Positions 17,001 through 25,038 of a stretch of 64,000 bases of DNA are shown here, piece after piece. The stretch is taken from NCBI RefSeq assembly GCF_014109825.1, contig NZ_CP059576.1, forward strand, positions 357,001-421,000. Direction: 5' to 3'. Position 1 is the stretch's first letter. Every line of letters begins with the position of its first letter. The notes below the pieces were generated by a model that saw nothing but the letters and a program-made list of their open reading frames with translations, was not told the origin of the DNA and ran no database searches. The position numbers and the translations under genes were made by a program. The DNA comes from Legionella sp. PC997. Its GTDB lineage: Bacteria; Pseudomonadota; Gammaproteobacteria; Legionellales; Legionellaceae.

Positions 17001-17994
17001 TAATGGTTTTATTTCTTTTGCCCCGGTTTCTATTGGACGTAGAGGCTTTGTAGGAAATGTTAGTTTATTATCTGCGGGCAAATCCATTGGCGAGGGTGCT
17101 CTTATAGGATGTTTGTCGGTGACCCCCTCTGACGGCAGGGCATCAGAACCTCATTCTGCTTGGCTTGGTTCACCTGCTGTGTTTTTACCGAAGCGCGAGC
17201 TCTTTGTGGGCTTTTCTGATAAAGAGACCTTTTATCCCTCCAAAAAACTCTATTTCATGCGCCTATTTATTGAGTTGATACGTGTTATTTTACCCTCGAC
17301 ATTTTCATTAATAGCATTATTTAATATGTTGTATGTCTTGGATTACATGTTAAGTGAATACTCCTGGCTTGTGACCGCATTGGTTCTCCCACCCGTAGAA
17401 ATGTTTATTACGGTTTGTCTTGTTGGAGTATTGGTTGGCTTAAAATGGATAATGTTAGGTAAATTAAAACCTTTAACCAAGCCTATATGGGATCCTTTTA
17501 TTTGGAAGAATGATGTGATCGAATATTCGTACAACTATTATACGAATCCGCATTGGACCAATAAAGTTTTAGGCACTCCTTTTGCACTTTGGGTGCATCG
17601 TTGTTTAGGAACTAAAGCGGGGAAGAGGGTTTTCACAGACAGTGCTGAATTTTCTGAATTTGATCTGATTACTATTGGTGATGATGTATGTATTAATGCA
17701 GAGACAATAATTCAAACTCATCTCTACGAGGATAGAATATTTAAAGTTTCAAATGTTACTATTGGCTCTGGGTGTAATGTGGGTGTTGGTTCAATTGTTC
17801 TCTATAACACCTTGATGGAAAATAATTCTTCTTTGGGTAGTCTCTCTTTATTAATGAAGGGTGAACGTTTACCTGAAAATACCCATTGGGCTGGTATTCC
17901 TGCCCAATCCACTGCACTTGGTAGGTCATACCCACAAGTGGCTCAGCAGCGTGCTCCTGAAGAAAGCCCAGAAGTGCTTCCGGAATTATTATAA
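14023..17994 (+). CDS. Pls/PosA-type membrane NRPS: amino-acid homopolymer synthetase (A-PCP-six TM-three tandem domains)
   Basis: The product is 1323 aa from the ATG at 14023, close to the size I recall for epsilon-poly-L-lysine synthetase Pls. TTG codons at 13996 or 13957 are possible earlier starts; the first has AGGAG upstream. An adenylation domain (1-490) shows YTSGSTGKPKG, NTYGPTEATI, YRTGD and GRIDDQIKLRGFRIEL. A carrier domain has the phosphopantetheine Ser533 in DLGGHSLHA. There is no condensation or thioesterase domain. Instead three repeats follow, each with two membrane segments and a left-handed-helix acyltransferase-like domain (LLGAKIGKNCYLG; LLGAKLGKGVEMG; LGTKAGKRVF). This is the Pls layout, in which the tandem C domains join identical monomers by isopeptide bonds. 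Specificity-pocket residues by hand alignment to GrsA are D199, A200, E203, S242, I262, G264, T286, I294, I295, K478; the first six equal the bacitracin lysine code. Family call firm; product inferred. Confidence 0.92.
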   Translation: MKLHHFFEQSVDNCSDNIALICDNSFISYQELEHRANQLAHYLHENTISKGSIVGILFERSIECYIAILATLKTGAAYVPIEVDYPNERINYIFSDLPFDAVLTSSLQLAQKNLEWPTYYAIDQLAEEISRYPTKRLILQEDLTANDLCYIIYTSGSTGKPKGVEITQRSICHYVEVASKLYDIKSNDKVYQGFSLAFDASLEEFWMAFANGATLVACTAKEVRSGLGLVSFLQQHRVSVFSTVPTLLSTLEGQLPDLRILILGGESCPSSLVKRWSREGLRIINTYGPTEATIIATYAECNPKEEVTIGKPLPGYEVLIVDEQLREVAEGEEGELCIAGVALARGYVNRPEDTAKKFVFNPLNHKQRLYRTGDLVSRAPNGDLLFAGRIDDQIKLRGFRIELNEIETVIMQYTGIKQAVVSLQTLEQPTLVAYLILDIKNAFDVNEFKSFLRSRLPDYMLPSLIEILETFPVLASGKVNRKELPKPVQKSERVYIAPESELAKEIARAWEKVFDCKNISISADFFYDLGGHSLHAAKVISNLRKIPVLKNISILDLYKNPTIQLLEQKFNDPCLNPQTDEQQAPKKKYKVPQWKYYLCGVGQFFGCLLQYAVGTLQLLAVILCYSWVSSEYSIISRELQLAFLGLFLSMPIISLFITIGLKWILLGRIKPGEYPLWGWFYYRWWLVQRLQKNLFLAKFLVGSPLAGIYYRLLGAKIGKNCYLGSMQISAHDLLTIGDNTSIGADSRLNGYIIEDGWLKIGSISIGNNCYIGSRAVVGLNAQIEDYAVLDEMSMLPDQGLIPQGSYFAGSPAVPGTIPADHITRKKVAIEESTLLENTLFGILHYLGVVFVMGVYYLCLIPSISLISYYYDQSHYFTTMFFAIPLGAILFLGLYYLCIVLSKKIILDKIKPGNYPLKSFYYFRHWLIVKLLDGDEISIMADTLFMPAFLRLLGAKLGKGVEMGETPHIIPDLVTIDEGGFTASSVALAWPGVYNGFISFAPVSIGRRGFVGNVSLLSAGKSIGEGALIGCLSVTPSDGRASEPHSAWLGSPAVFLPKRELFVGFSDKETFYPSKKLYFMRLFIELIRVILPSTFSLIALFNMLYVLDYMLSEYSWLVTALVLPPVEMFITVCLVGVLVGLKWIMLGKLKPLTKPIWDPFIWKNDVIEYSYNYYTNPHWTNKVLGTPFALWVHRCLGTKAGKRVFTDSAEFSEFDLITIGDDVCINAETIIQTHLYEDRIFKVSNVTIGSGCNVGVGSIVLYNTLMENNSSLGSLSLLMKGERLPENTHWAGIPAQSTALGRSYPQVAQQRAPEESPEVLPELL

Positions 17995-18000
17995 TAATTA

Positions 18001-18029
18001 GCCTGGGTTTCGCTTCGCTTTACCCAGGC
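18001..18029. terminator. Bidirectional hairpin between the NRPS gene and panC; copy of a dispersed palindrome
   Basis: GCCTGGGT (18001-18008) pairs with ACCCAGGC (18022-18029); the loop reads TTCGCTTCGCTTT. It lies between convergent genes. Related sequences occur at 32354-32388 and, more diverged, at 63795-63821, so it is also a member of a small repeat family. Confidence 0.6.
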
Positions 18030-18043
18030 GTTTATGATAGGGC

Positions 18044-18808
18044 TTACCTTAATAAATAATTATCAATCAAGCGTATGTTGTCGATTCGTACGGCAGCAAA
18101 ACGTCGATCGTGATGTTCTTCCACATACTCTACCATAATCCCTTTTTGAGTTAGCTTTTCGATGATTTGCTCACATGTGAGCTCTTTGTACTGAAATATT
18201 TTGGCAAACTCTTCAGCTAGAGCTTTTTGATCTTGATTGAGACGGTTATTTCGTGAACTGTAAGCCAATCCACTCGGTTCACGGATCGTCGGACATGCTT
18301 TAATTTCAATATCCATAAAAAAAGCATGAACCATACCTTGAATCAATAAGTATTGTTGGTAATCTTTTTCACCGAAATAGGCCCGATGAGGTTTAGTCAA
18401 GTTCAAAAGTTTCATAACTACCGTTAATACCCCATTAAAATGTCCCGGTCTATGGGTCCCTTCCATGAGTTGACAAAGTTGGTGTTCACTCACTTGATAG
18501 TTGTATTCATCCGCATACACTGAATGTTCATCGGGAAGAATGCAAAAATCGACACCCGTATCTTCCATAATTTTAAGATCCGCTTCTAATGTTCGAGGGT
18601 AATTTTTAAAGTCGTCGGTTTGATTAAATTGGGTAGGATTTACAAATAAACTGGAAACAGTGTAGTGATTCTCTCTTTGACTGGCTAAAAACAAAGATGC
18701 ATGACCTGCATGCAAATTACCCATTGTTGGGGCAAAGCCTAAAGTGGATTGAGTGGATAAAGTCCTACGAAAACTTATCCATTCTTTTAGATCGTGAAAA
18801 ATTTTCAT
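18044..18808 (-). CDS. panC: Pantoate-beta-alanine ligase PanC
   Basis: PanC joins pantoate and beta-alanine with ATP to make pantothenate, the CoA precursor. The 254-aa product has the HIGH-like [11 protein letters not shown] near residue 29, FVNPTQF, the pantoate-site GEKDYQQ near 148 and the KMSKS-equivalent YSSRNNRL near 188. It is shorter than most PanC proteins (about 280 aa), mainly in the C-terminal domain, but all catalytic motifs are kept. It lies 166 bp downstream of panB on the same strand; CoaD, a later CoA enzyme, is encoded at 44 kb. Confidence 0.95.
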   Translation of the reverse strand: MKIFHDLKEWISFRRTLSTQSTLGFAPTMGNLHAGHASLFLASQRENHYTVSSLFVNPTQFNQTDDFKNYPRTLEADLKIMEDTGVDFCILPDEHSVYADEYNYQVSEHQLCQLMEGTHRPGHFNGVLTVVMKLLNLTKPHRAYFGEKDYQQYLLIQGMVHAFFMDIEIKACPTIREPSGLAYSSRNNRLNQDQKALAEEFAKIFQYKELTCEQIIEKLTQKGIMVEYVEEHHDRRFAAVRIDNIRLIDNYLLR

Positions 18809-18974
18809 GAGTTACTCCTGAATAGGGTTACCATCTAAATAGGACCTGAATGAAGTGACGAATAAGGGTTTGCCATAGCTTTATCCAGATCCTATTCCTA
18901 CAGTTTCATAGATGAGTCAGAACAATTCTTATTGATAAAAATTTTTAGGAAGAATTATTCTGCTCAATTTCAAA

Positions 18975-19763
18975 TTAAAATGAATGTTCCGCTGTTGGAA
19001 AACTAACTTGTTGAACCTGTTGGGCGTAATCATTTAATGCAGTCAATAGAATTTCTTTACCCTGAAGGTATCGTTTGACAAACTTAGGGTTGAATTCTGT
19101 TTGTAAACCAAGCATATCATGCCAGACAAGCACTTGGCCGTCAGTATGAGAACCTGCTCCAATTCCAATAGTAGGTATAGTTATTGAATTAGTTATTGTC
19201 AGCGCGAGTTGTTGGGGAACACATTCGATGACTAGGGCAAAGCATCCAGCCGTCTCTAACTGACGAGCTTGCTCAATAAGTTGTTCTGCTTGCTCTTTAT
19301 TTTTTCCCTGCACTTTATAACCCCCTAATTGATGGATGGATTGAGGGGTTAAACCGATATGTCCTATAACGGGCACACCCGCCTTCACAAGATAAGAAAT
19401 CGTTTGACAGGTATCTGCATCCGCTCCTTCAATTTTCACGGCCTGCGCACCTGCCTGTAACAAGCTTCTTACATTGTTTACAGTGTGACTCAGAGAACCT
19501 TTATGGCATAAAAAGGGCAAATCACTAATCAAAAATTGTTGTTTCAGCCCCCGTGCTACAGCTTGGGTATGAAGTATCATCATCTCCATGGTCGCAGTAA
19601 CGGTTGTTTCATGGCCATGAACTGCCATAGCTACAGAATCTCCGACGAGTACACAATCGATATTTGATTCAGCTACAATGCAGGCAGAAGGATAATCATA
19701 ACAAGTGATCACTGAAATTTTTTGGTGTTCTTCTTTTTTACGTTTGAAATCATGAATTTTCAT
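18975..19763 (-). CDS. panB: 3-methyl-2-oxobutanoate hydroxymethyltransferase PanB
   Basis: PanB adds a hydroxymethyl group from 5,10-methylene-THF to alpha-ketoisovalerate, giving ketopantoate. The 262-aa product shows ITCYDYPSACI, the Mg-binding VLVGDSVAM near residue 40, DLPF, GAQAVKIEGA near 110, VIGHIGLTPQS near 135 and TIGIGAGSHTDGQVLVWHD near 198. All are family hallmarks at normal spacing. AGGAG lies before the ATG. It is the first gene of panB-panC. Confidence 0.96.
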   Translation of the reverse strand: MKIHDFKRKKEEHQKISVITCYDYPSACIVAESNIDCVLVGDSVAMAVHGHETTVTATMEMMILHTQAVARGLKQQFLISDLPFLCHKGSLSHTVNNVRSLLQAGAQAVKIEGADADTCQTISYLVKAGVPVIGHIGLTPQSIHQLGGYKVQGKNKEQAEQLIEQARQLETAGCFALVIECVPQQLALTITNSITIPTIGIGAGSHTDGQVLVWHDMLGLQTEFNPKFVKRYLQGKEILLTALNDYAQQVQQVSFPTAEHSF

Positions 19764-20186
19764 GCTTTTCTCCTCAATAAAAAAGAGTAAGCATTATAGT
19801 GGAACGCGAAACACATTATAGGTACCTGTCGCATGGATCAAGTCCTCCAAAAAAATTGAATAGGAAGTCGCTGCCAAGAGGTCAGCGCATTATGAGTCTG
19901 TAGATCTGCTCATAAGGTTATCATATTTGAAATTCGGATAGTTGAGAAGTGGGGATAGGCACATTATCATTTGGGTGTATCAAGTGGACTTCATCTTGAA
20001 TTTTGTTACGCTGCATTCAAACTTACAATGGTTATTTTTATACGGGTAGTACTTCATTTTGTATTTGATGCATTTTATTCATCTATAATTCTGGGTTATC
20101 ATTGATGTTTCGCGCCACGGACTAGTTTCATTGGAGATATTTAATACGTGGTGTGAAAAAGAGGTTTTTTATAATACGAGTTTTTT
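19764..20186. other. Intergenic region between panB and a hydrolase gene (423 bp)
   Basis: No gene is seen. A TATAAT at 20084-20089 could be the -10 of the downstream hydrolase gene; the nearest -35-like TTGTAT is 19 bases away, so the promoter is weak at best. The rest shows no repeat or RNA structure I can support. Confidence 0.35.
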
Positions 20187-20840
20187 ATGCAAATCACTGA
20201 AAAATTATCCCTCCCAGGCGAGCATCCTTTATTTTTGCAAGGAGCGATTGGGAAACTGGAGGCAGTTATAACTGTCCCAGAGCAGAACCATACCGACTAT
20301 ATTGCTTTTTTAGGCCATCCTCACTCCCTTCAGGGTGGCACTATGAATAATAAAGTAGTGACCACTTTAGCACGTGTCTTTAGAGAATTAGACATCCCTT
20401 CTGTACGTTTTAATTTTCGTGGAGTGGGTCAATCTGAAGGGTCTTATGATGCGGGAGTAGGTGAAAGCGAGGATATCCTGGTGTGGGTTCGTGAGTTGCA
20501 AGAAGAGCACCCCGAGAAGAAACTAATTTTTGCGGGCTTTTCTTTTGGTTCTTATGTGACTTATCGTGCTGCGGCCCAATCTGATTCCAAATTATTAATT
20601 TCCGTAGCTCCGGCAGTTAATCATTATAATTACCATGAATTTAATCCTATGCCATCTCCTTGGCTTATTGTTCAGGGCGATGAAGATGAAGTTGTTCCAC
20701 CCGCTTTAGTTTTTGATTTTGCTGCCAAAGCCGCAATCCCGTTGATTCAGTTTGCAAACACCGGACATTTTTTTCATGGTAAATTAATTGAACTCAAAGC
20801 AAAGCTCCTGGAATATATTCGCTCTCAGGTTGTTTTATAA
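20187..20840 (+). CDS. Alpha/beta hydrolase of the small YfbB/CocE-like serine type
   Basis: The product is 217 aa. GHPHSLQGGTMNNKVV near residue 43 is the oxyanion segment, NFRGVGQSEGSYD near 73 is the family hallmark, and the nucleophile elbow is GFSFGSY near 121. Asp in QGDEDEVVPP and His in TGHFFHGKL complete the triad. Such proteins are widespread in gammaproteobacteria with no settled substrate. Its stop codon overlaps the zapE start (TAATG), so the two genes are translationally coupled. Confidence 0.85.
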   Translation: MQITEKLSLPGEHPLFLQGAIGKLEAVITVPEQNHTDYIAFLGHPHSLQGGTMNNKVVTTLARVFRELDIPSVRFNFRGVGQSEGSYDAGVGESEDILVWVRELQEEHPEKKLIFAGFSFGSYVTYRAAAQSDSKLLISVAPAVNHYNYHEFNPMPSPWLIVQGDEDEVVPPALVFDFAAKAAIPLIQFANTGHFFHGKLIELKAKLLEYIRSQVVL

Positions 20841-21928
20841 TGAATTTGATTACTCAATATGAAGCCGCAATTCAGTGCGGTGACATTGATGATGACCCTC
20901 TGCAACGCGACATCTTGACGCATTTGGAGAGTCTTGCCTATCAGGTGAAAAAATCAAATTCGTCCTGGCTTTATCCCTTAATTAAACCTCGAATTAAAGG
21001 GGTATATCTTTATGGGCCTGTTGGTGTAGGAAAAACGTATTTAATTGATTTATTTTATGATTGCCTCGAAGAGAAAAAGAAGGCTCGCTTTCATTTCCAT
21101 CATTTCATGCAACAGGTGGATGCTCAGTTAAGACGCTTACAAGGACAAAAAAATCCTCTTCGCCAAATTGCTAAGGAGTTGGCCAAAACGACTCGGGTAC
21201 TGTGTTTTGATGAGTTTATGGTCCATGATGTCGCCTATGCCATGATTTTAGCGGAGTTATTGCAATCTTTAATTGCTTATGGGGTGATTTTGGTTATTTC
21301 TTCGAATATACCCCCCGATGAATTATATCGCAATGGAGTTCATCGGAAACGTTTTTTACCCGCGATTACCGCAATTAAAGAACATTGTGAGGTGCTCCAT
21401 TTAAATGAGCAAAGAGATTATCGAGTGGGGAGAGCTCCACTGCTAGATGCTTATTTATTTCCTTTAAATGAGCATACAACCCAAGTGATGGAGCAACAAT
21501 TCAAGCTTTTGGTGAGTGAATTTAAAGAAAATGGCACCATTACGATACAGAATCGCGAGATTCCTTATCTCAAACTTGCAGAACAATCGATTTGGTTTGA
21601 CTTTGATATTCTTTGTAATTTGCCGCGTAGTCAATTGGATTATCTAGAGATTGCAGATAAATTTGATACCATTTTCTTAAGTGAAGTTCCTGCATTAACC
21701 GTCAATCATACCTTACAAACGATTATGTTCATTCATTTTATCGATGTGATGTATGATCGCGGGATTAATATTATCATTTCTGCAGAGGTAGCAGTTGAGG
21801 AGTTATATGTCGAAGGAGAAATGCAGGAGACTTTCAAGCGGACATTAAGCCGTTTGCTGGAAATGCAGTCGGTAGATTATCTGGCACGCCATCCCAAAAG
21901 AGAGCTTAAGGAGTTGATTTCAAAATAG
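20840..21928 (+). CDS. zapE: Cell division ATPase ZapE (AFG1 family)
   Basis: The product is 362 aa. It is an AFG1-like AAA ATPase with Walker A GPVGVGKTYLIDLFYD near residue 56, the following FHHFM element, and Walker B VLCFDEFMVHD near 124. Sensor residues lie in VISSNIPPDELYRNGVHRKRFLP. In E. coli ZapE joins the Z-ring late in constriction and under stress. The family is well conserved in length. The gene is coupled to the upstream hydrolase gene. Confidence 0.93.
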   Translation: MNLITQYEAAIQCGDIDDDPLQRDILTHLESLAYQVKKSNSSWLYPLIKPRIKGVYLYGPVGVGKTYLIDLFYDCLEEKKKARFHFHHFMQQVDAQLRRLQGQKNPLRQIAKELAKTTRVLCFDEFMVHDVAYAMILAELLQSLIAYGVILVISSNIPPDELYRNGVHRKRFLPAITAIKEHCEVLHLNEQRDYRVGRAPLLDAYLFPLNEHTTQVMEQQFKLLVSEFKENGTITIQNREIPYLKLAEQSIWFDFDILCNLPRSQLDYLEIADKFDTIFLSEVPALTVNHTLQTIMFIHFIDVMYDRGINIIISAEVAVEELYVEGEMQETFKRTLSRLLEMQSVDYLARHPKRELKELISK

Positions 21929-22175
21929 TTCGGCGGGAATGGTTGTAAAAGTGAGCCTACCGGTTCTGTTTGCTTCCCTACATTTAAGAAATAATTAAGG
22001 ATCTTCTCTTCTGCGGATTGGACTCCCGATCTAGTAATCAAACACATTACTCCATCTCGCGGACAAACCGAAGGACGTAGGATAAGCTAAGGGCTATTAT
22101 TTAATAACTGTAATGCTGCCGTACTTAGGCAAAGGGTTTATCTGGAATTAGAATAATGTATAATTTTTCCCTAAA

Positions 22176-22194
22176 TTGAGAATGATTCTCGATT
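22176..22194 (+). promoter_or_regulatory. Fur-like iron box upstream of feoA
   Basis: A perfect 6-1-6 palindrome GAGAAT-G-ATTCTC (22178-22190) sits about 50 bp before the feoA ATG and just downstream of a TATAAT box at 22159-22164. It fits the GATAATGATAATCATTATC consensus in its centre. Position and neighbour gene (ferrous iron uptake) support Fur repression. The rest of the 314-bp gap after zapE shows nothing else I can name. Confidence 0.75.
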
Positions 22195-22242
22195 TCATTT
22201 ATGTTAATATGATTAAGTTATTTGACGAGTTGCTGTTAGGAC

Positions 22243-22473
22243 ATGATAAATATTACAGAATTAATACAAGGTGATAGAGTACGGTTAACCAGTTTTGGTG
22301 CTACTGGGGTGCAATACAGACGCAGACTTTTATCTTTGGGAGTTACTTGCGGCACTGAATTTTTAGTTGTGCGAATGGCCCCTTTAGGATGTCCTATCCA
22401 AATTGAAGTCAGAGGAACTTCCTTAACATTGCGCAAGGAAGAAGCGAGCCAACTGATTTTGGAGCGTATATGA
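22243..22473 (+). CDS. feoA: Ferrous iron transport protein FeoA
   Basis: The product is 76 aa, a small SH3-like cytoplasmic protein that assists FeoB. The sequence shows RRRLLSLGVTCGTEFLVVRMAPLGCPIQIEVRGTSL in two pieces typical of FeoA: the basic turn (YRRRLLSLG) and the beta-rich APLGCP-IEVRG segment. AGGA lies just before the ATG. Its stop overlaps the feoB start by 4 bp. Regulation by Fur is likely from the box upstream. Confidence 0.94.
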   Translation: MINITELIQGDRVRLTSFGATGVQYRRRLLSLGVTCGTEFLVVRMAPLGCPIQIEVRGTSLTLRKEEASQLILERI

Positions 22474-24716
22474 CTCATGTGTTATTGGTCGGCAATCCTA
22501 ATTGTGGCAAGACCACTTTGTTTAATGCATTAACGGGTGATAATCAGCGCATAGGAAACTGGCCTGGCGTAACCGTCGAAAAGAAAACAGGGTCGTTTTT
22601 GGTCGCGCAACAACGGATTGAAGTAACTGATTTGCCAGGAATTTATTCTCTTATAGCTCATGCAGATGGCATCAGTCAGGATGAAGAAATTGCGGCTCAA
22701 TCTGTTGTTACTATCGAAGCGGATTGCATCATTAATGTGATCGATGCGTGTCATCTTGAGCGGCATTTATATTTGACCACCCAGATTTTGGAATTAGGAA
22801 AACCCGTGCTGCTTGCGTTAAATATGATGGATATTGCTCAGCAAAGAGGAATCTCCATCGATCCAAAGGCTTTGTCACAACAATTAGGTTGTCCTGTTAT
22901 TCCAATCCAAGCACATAAAAAAATAGGCATTGCACAATTGATGCAGGAAGTGACACGATTGCCTCAAGCAGCGACTCCCCTGCTATTTCCCCTAGCCACA
23001 CCCATACAACAGACATTAATGACCTTGGAAAATACCTTAATTCATCAAGGTTATAGTAAATCGCGTGCTTATTATTATGCCCGTAGACTCGCAGAGGGAG
23101 ATAAACTCTTATCTGATAAGACAATTGCTCAAGATTTAACTTTATTGAATGAAGTGGATCCTAATCTGGATGTATTATTGGCTGATGCGCGATATCAAAA
23201 AATACATGAAATAGTTACAGTCGTGCAAAAAAAGGGTAGTGATGCCAGCGAACATTTCACTGCAAAACTCGATAAGATAATGTTGCATCGTTTTTTTGCT
23301 CTCCCTATATTTTTTGCCATGATGTACTTAATGTTTTTATTTGCAATTAATGTAGGTGGTGCTTTTCAGGATTTTTTTGATATCAGTACCGATACAATAT
23401 TTGTTCAAGGAACCTCCTGGTTATTGCATCAAATCGATGCACCGAATTGGGTCATCGCTTTATTGGCAAATGGTGTGGGCAAAGGAATTAATACCACATT
23501 AACGTTCATCCCCGTTATTGCAGCCATGTTTTTCTTCTTATCCTTGTTAGAAACATCAGGTTATATGGCAAGAGCTGCTTTTGTAGTGGATAAGGCGATG
23601 CGAAAGATGGGTTTACCAGGTAAGTCATTTGTACCGATGATTGTTGGTTTTGGATGCAACGTTCCTGCAATTATGGCCGCGCGTACTTTAGATTCAGAAC
23701 GCGATCGCTTATTAACAGTAATGATGAGTCCTTTTATGTCGTGTAGTGCTCGTTTGGCTATTTATGCGGTATTTGTTGCTGCATTTTTTCCATCGGGTGG
23801 ACAGAATATAGTATTTTCTTTGTACCTTATAGGAATCTTGATGGCAGTATTAACGGGATTCCTCTTGCGTAAAACTACTTTAAAGGGGCATGCATCCCCG
23901 TTAATTTTGGAATTACCGGCATATCATAAGCCCGCACTCAAACGTTTACTTAAAGAAACGCTTCTGCGTTTACGTTTTTTTGTAGTGCGTGCAGGGAAAT
24001 TAATTGTACCAATCTGTGTTATTTTAGGTGGCTTAAATGCCATTACTATAGATGGTGGAATTAACTCTGGTGAAGCCAGTACTCAATCATTGCTCTCTTT
24101 AATGGGGCAATCAATAACTCCTTTATTTGCCCCCATGGGAATTCATCAAGATAATTGGCCTGCAACAGTAGGGTTACTGACGGGTATGTTGGCCAAAGAA
24201 GTGGTCGTGGGTACATTAAATTCACTTTACGCGCAAATGGGTCATGTGACTGAAATTGCTGCGGCACACTTTGATTTTTGGGATGGAATTAAAACAGCTT
24301 TTTGGACAATCCCACAAAATTTAGCACAATTGGGTTCTGCCTTGGTAAATCCTATATTGGCTAGTGCTGCAGATAATCCGGTATCACAGTCAGTATATGG
24401 AATAATGGCAGAGCGGTTTGATGGTAAAATAGGGGCTTATGCATATCTGCTGTTTGTCCTTCTTTATATCCCTTGTGTCTCTACGATGGCAGTAATACGT
24501 CAAGAAGCAAATAAGAAATATATGTGGATCTCTGTGATTTGGTCTTTTGTTGTTGCGTATGGTACAGCGGTTTCATTTTATCAAATTGCTAAATGGATGC
24601 AAAATTCAGAACAAAAGACGTTCGTAATTCTTGCATTAATTCTCATTTTTTTTATAGGAATGCGTCAATACACTAAACGCAGCACTAGGAGGCATAATGC
24701 TGTTGCAAATACGTGA
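22470..24716 (+). CDS. feoB: Ferrous iron transporter FeoB
   Basis: The product is 748 aa. The N-terminal G domain has G1 GNPNCGKTT at residue 8, G3 DLPGIYSL near 53 and G4 NMMD near 115, followed by a helical GDI-like region. The C-terminal permease has about eight to ten membrane segments with the two Gate motifs (GFGCNVPAIMAART near 395 and the later FVLLYIPCVSTMAV with its conserved Cys). It imports Fe2+ across the inner membrane. It overlaps feoA by 4 bp and feoC by 20 bp. FeoB is needed for Legionella growth under low iron. Confidence 0.97.
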   Translation: MTHVLLVGNPNCGKTTLFNALTGDNQRIGNWPGVTVEKKTGSFLVAQQRIEVTDLPGIYSLIAHADGISQDEEIAAQSVVTIEADCIINVIDACHLERHLYLTTQILELGKPVLLALNMMDIAQQRGISIDPKALSQQLGCPVIPIQAHKKIGIAQLMQEVTRLPQAATPLLFPLATPIQQTLMTLENTLIHQGYSKSRAYYYARRLAEGDKLLSDKTIAQDLTLLNEVDPNLDVLLADARYQKIHEIVTVVQKKGSDASEHFTAKLDKIMLHRFFALPIFFAMMYLMFLFAINVGGAFQDFFDISTDTIFVQGTSWLLHQIDAPNWVIALLANGVGKGINTTLTFIPVIAAMFFFLSLLETSGYMARAAFVVDKAMRKMGLPGKSFVPMIVGFGCNVPAIMAARTLDSERDRLLTVMMSPFMSCSARLAIYAVFVAAFFPSGGQNIVFSLYLIGILMAVLTGFLLRKTTLKGHASPLILELPAYHKPALKRLLKETLLRLRFFVVRAGKLIVPICVILGGLNAITIDGGINSGEASTQSLLSLMGQSITPLFAPMGIHQDNWPATVGLLTGMLAKEVVVGTLNSLYAQMGHVTEIAAAHFDFWDGIKTAFWTIPQNLAQLGSALVNPILASAADNPVSQSVYGIMAERFDGKIGAYAYLLFVLLYIPCVSTMAVIRQEANKKYMWISVIWSFVVAYGTAVSFYQIAKWMQNSEQKTFVILALILIFFIGMRQYTKRSTRRHNAVANT

Positions 24717-24915
24717 GTACATTTGCCGTGAAGGTATCGTGAGCACCCAACAATTGACTCGAGAGTTTCGTTTGGATCTTCCAGCATTACAACCTATGCT
24801 TGATTTATGGATTGGGAAGGGCGTCATCCGTAAATGCCAGGAAAAGGCAAATTGTCAAAGTACATGCTTTAAATGTCGTTCGAGTGCCCCTGAATACTAT
24901 CAATATCTTTTATAG
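24697..24915 (+). CDS. feoC: FeoC-like regulator with a four-cysteine cluster
   Basis: The product is 72 aa. Residues 1-50 form a winged-helix-like unit (IREYICREGIVSTQQLTREFRLDLPALQPMLD split over helices), as in FeoC. The C-terminal wing contains four cysteines in the pattern C-x5-C-x3-C-x2-C, a candidate iron-sulfur site. The spacing differs from the Klebsiella FeoC pattern as I recall it. It starts inside the 3' end of feoB (20 bp overlap), which supports a role in FeoB stability or regulation. Confidence 0.85.
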   Translation: MLLQIREYICREGIVSTQQLTREFRLDLPALQPMLDLWIGKGVIRKCQEKANCQSTCFKCRSSAPEYYQYLL

Positions 24916-25038
24916 TTTATCGTTTGCCTAGATTGCTATTTTTACAGGTATTTTACTTAAGCTGTTTTAACTTTCGTGCTCATTCATTAAATTTGGGCTA
25001 ATATACTCATATAGGTTTGATTTACATGTGGTAAGCAA

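Noticed and set aside
13957..17994. Part of a larger NRPS gene cluster with the neighbouring hydrolases
   Set aside because: A hairpin and about 300 bp separate the dienelactone hydrolase, panC is convergent, and no other NRPS, tailoring or phosphopantetheinyl transferase gene is in the window.
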